Assembly (NCBI GenBank): GCA_903922545.1
Contig: CAIXUE010000228.1
Span: 1-8,460 of the forward strand
From: an uncultured Alphaproteobacteria bacterium
GTDB taxonomy: Bacteria > Pseudomonadota > Alphaproteobacteria > Micropepsales > Micropepsaceae
DNA: 8,460 nt
Direction of reading: 5' to 3'
The number at the start of each line of letters is the position of its first letter. Within the stretch, counting starts at the first letter, position 1. A model generated the notes under the pieces. That model was given only the letters and a program-made list of their open reading frames with translations, did not search any database and had not been told where the DNA came from. Below are positions 7,251 to 8,460 of the stretch, piece after piece. The position numbers were made by a program, and so were the translations under genes.

Positions 7251-7351
7251 CGTTTCTGCGCTTTTTCCCCCTTTCGCAATTGCAGCAATGTTCTATGCTG
7301 GCCCTGCCGCGAATGTTCCCCGCGTGGCGCAATAATAGAATGGGCAAACCC

Positions 7352-7597
7352 ATGAGTGAAAAACAACAAAATCTCCAGGACACGTTCCTCAACGCTGTCC
7401 GCAAGAGCAAGGCGTCCGTCACCATCTTTCTGGTCAATGGCGTAAAGCTCCAGGGCAATATCACCTGGTTCGATAATTTCTGCGTTCTGCTGCGCCGCGA
7501 TGGCCAGGCCCAGCTTGTTTACAAACATGCGATTTCGACCGTGATGCCGCTGGGCCCCATCCAGCTGCAGGAAGAAGCGGCACACGAGTCCGCCTGA
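7352..7597 (+). CDS. hfq: RNA chaperone Hfq
   Basis: 81 aa. The Sm-like protein forms a hexameric ring that pairs small RNAs with mRNAs. [14 protein letters not shown] (7-20) is the N-terminal helix, [10 protein letters not shown] (26-35) belongs to Sm1, and Sm2 contains LVYKHAIST (55-63) with the YKH signature at 57-59. The C-terminal tail after residue 66 is short, as usual in alphaproteobacteria. The start at 7352 ([10 protein letters not shown]) matches the usual family N-terminus; an in-frame ATG at 7340 would add MGKP, and neither has a strong Shine-Dalgarno. About 100 nt separate it from dat. I see no convincing promoter there, although hfq often has one. hflX follows directly after the stop. 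Confidence 0.96.
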   Translation: MSEKQQNLQDTFLNAVRKSKASVTIFLVNGVKLQGNITWFDNFCVLLRRDGQAQLVYKHAISTVMPLGPIQLQEEAAHESA

Positions 7598-8460
7598 TTG
7601 GACGCGTCTGGCGCTTTTGTCGTCCATGTTGAACCCAAGACGCGTGGGTCCACCCCGCGCGACGCGGATGAAAGACTGGCCGAAGCCATCGGATTGACGG
7701 CAGCGATCGGCATGCGCGTGACGCGCGGGCTTATCGCGCCTCTGTCCCGGGCGGCGCCGGCAACCTTGCTGGGCTCCGGCAAGGTCGAAGAAATCGGCCT
7801 TCTGGCCAAGGCCGAAAATCCCGAACTCATTATCGTCAACGCCCAGCTCAGTCCGGTGCAGCAGCGCAACCTGGAAAAGGAATGGGGCGCCAAGGTGCTG
7901 GACCGCACCGCGCTGATTCTGGAAATTTTCGGCCAGCGCGCCCAGACACGGGAAGGGCGCTTGCAGGTGGAACTGGCGCATCTGACCTGGCAGCGCTCGC
8001 GGCTGGTGCGAAGCTGGACCCACTTGGAACGCCAGCGCGGCGGCTTCGGCTTCCTGGGCGGGCCCGGCGAAACCCAGATTGAAAGCGACCGGCGCCAGAT
8101 CGGCGAGCGCCTCGTCAGGATCAAAATGGAACTGGAAGGGGTGGTGCGCACCCGCGCCCTGGGCCGCCAGGCGCGAAAGCGTGTGCCTTTCCCAGTAATC
8201 GCGCTGGTGGGCTACACCAATGCCGGCAAATCCACTTTGTTCAACCGGCTGACCGAGGCCGAGGTGGTGGCAAAGGACCAGCTGTTCGCCACCCTGGATC
8301 CCACCATGCGGGGGCTGAAGCTGCCCCGGGGTGGCAAGGCCATCCTGTCCGACACGGTGGGCTTCATCGCCGACCTGCCCACCGAACTGGTGGCTGCCTT
8401 CCGCGCCACCCTGGAAGAGGTGCTGGAGGCGGACCTGATCGCCCATGTGCGTGACGCCGC
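7598..8460 (+). CDS. hflX: Ribosome-associated GTPase HflX, 3' end cut by the window
   Basis: 287 complete codons are visible; the gene continues past the right edge. HflX is a GTPase that binds the large ribosomal subunit and splits stalled ribosomes. The N-terminal HflX domain includes ATLLGSGKVEEI (55-66), VQQRNLEKEWGAKVLDRT (87-104), REGRLQVELAHL (118-129) and the glycine-rich GGFGFLGGPGETQIE (148-162). The GTPase domain has a P-loop GYTNAGKS (205-212), switch I FATLDPT (230-236) and G3 DTVG (252-255); the remaining G motifs lie beyond the window. The TTG at 7598 is chosen because the preceding codon is the hfq TGA in the same frame, and a later start would remove the first strand (AFVVHV). 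There is no close Shine-Dalgarno (AGGAAG lies over 20 nt upstream), so termination-reinitiation from hfq is likely. Confidence 0.92.
   Translation, partial: MDASGAFVVHVEPKTRGSTPRDADERLAEAIGLTAAIGMRVTRGLIAPLSRAAPATLLGSGKVEEIGLLAKAENPELIIVNAQLSPVQQRNLEKEWGAKVLDRTALILEIFGQRAQTREGRLQVELAHLTWQRSRLVRSWTHLERQRGGFGFLGGPGETQIESDRRQIGERLVRIKMELEGVVRTRALGRQARKRVPFPVIALVGYTNAGKSTLFNRLTEAEVVAKDQLFATLDPTMRGLKLPRGGKAILSDTVGFIADLPTELVAAFRATLEEVLEADLIAHVRDA

Noticed and set aside
7242..7266. Possible terminator after dat: AGCG (7249-7252) and CGCT (7259-7262) followed by a T run
   Set aside because: Only a 4-bp stem with a 6-nt loop; too weak to call, and the operon probably continues into hfq.
7271..7299. 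Possible hfq promoter with TATACT-like TATGCT at 7294-7299 and a GCAATTGC palindrome at 7276-7283
   Set aside because: The hexamer 17 nt upstream (CTTTCG) does not resemble a -35, and an 8-bp palindrome is expected by chance.
7280..7351. Upstream TTG start for hfq at 7280, giving 105 aa
   Set aside because: The added residues do not resemble any Hfq N-terminus; [10 protein letters not shown] at 7352 fits the family.
7247..8446. 399-codon minus-strand open frame opposite hfq and hflX
   Set aside because: Both plus-strand genes have intact family motifs; the reverse frame has biased composition and no known domain.

Overview
The window looks like chromosomal DNA of a GC-rich alphaproteobacterium. 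The evidence is gene order and protein type: ntrY-ntrX-(D-amino-acid aminotransferase)-hfq-hflX is an alphaproteobacterial arrangement, the NtrX lacks the GAFTGA loop, and the Hfq is the short alphaproteobacterial form. A Rhizomicrobium/Micropepsis-like lineage would fit, but that is only an impression. I see no tRNA, rRNA, CRISPR array, insertion sequence or phage gene.

Layout. Positions 1-178 carry imperfect direct repeats with a period of 76-77 bp, running off the left edge, with no gene. Positions 195-2553 hold a two-gene minus-strand cassette for exported proteins. The promoter-proximal gene (1765-2553) encodes an unrecognised 262-aa secreted protein. After a 28-nt gap comes a 513-aa periplasmic protein with an N-terminal cytochrome c domain fused to a PQQ-type glucose/sorbosone dehydrogenase domain (195-1736). 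Positions 2554-2796 are a divergent intergenic region with a TATACT -10 candidate for the minus cassette. It also holds a perfect 9-bp inverted repeat and overlapping sigma-54-like and sigma-70-like promoter candidates pointing towards ntrY.

From 2797 to the right edge a compact plus-strand operon runs: ntrY (membrane sensor kinase), ntrX (response regulator, 32-nt overlap), a class IV PLP aminotransferase (dat, 8-nt overlap), about 100 nt of spacer, hfq (RNA chaperone), and hflX (GTPase, cut by the window edge). hflX appears to begin with TTG directly after the hfq TGA, in the same reading frame.

Functionally, NtrY/NtrX form an envelope-sensing two-component pair linked to nitrogen and redox control. 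Dat interconverts D-amino acids with 2-oxo acids, which fits nitrogen metabolism or D-Ala/D-Glu supply for peptidoglycan. Hfq and HflX act on RNA and ribosomes. The minus cassette is probably unrelated: it looks like periplasmic sugar or alcohol oxidation feeding electrons into the respiratory chain. I found no clearly new system. The items most worth following are the ntrY promoter region, the hfq/hflX junction, the edge repeats and the unknown secreted protein paired with the cytochrome-dehydrogenase.
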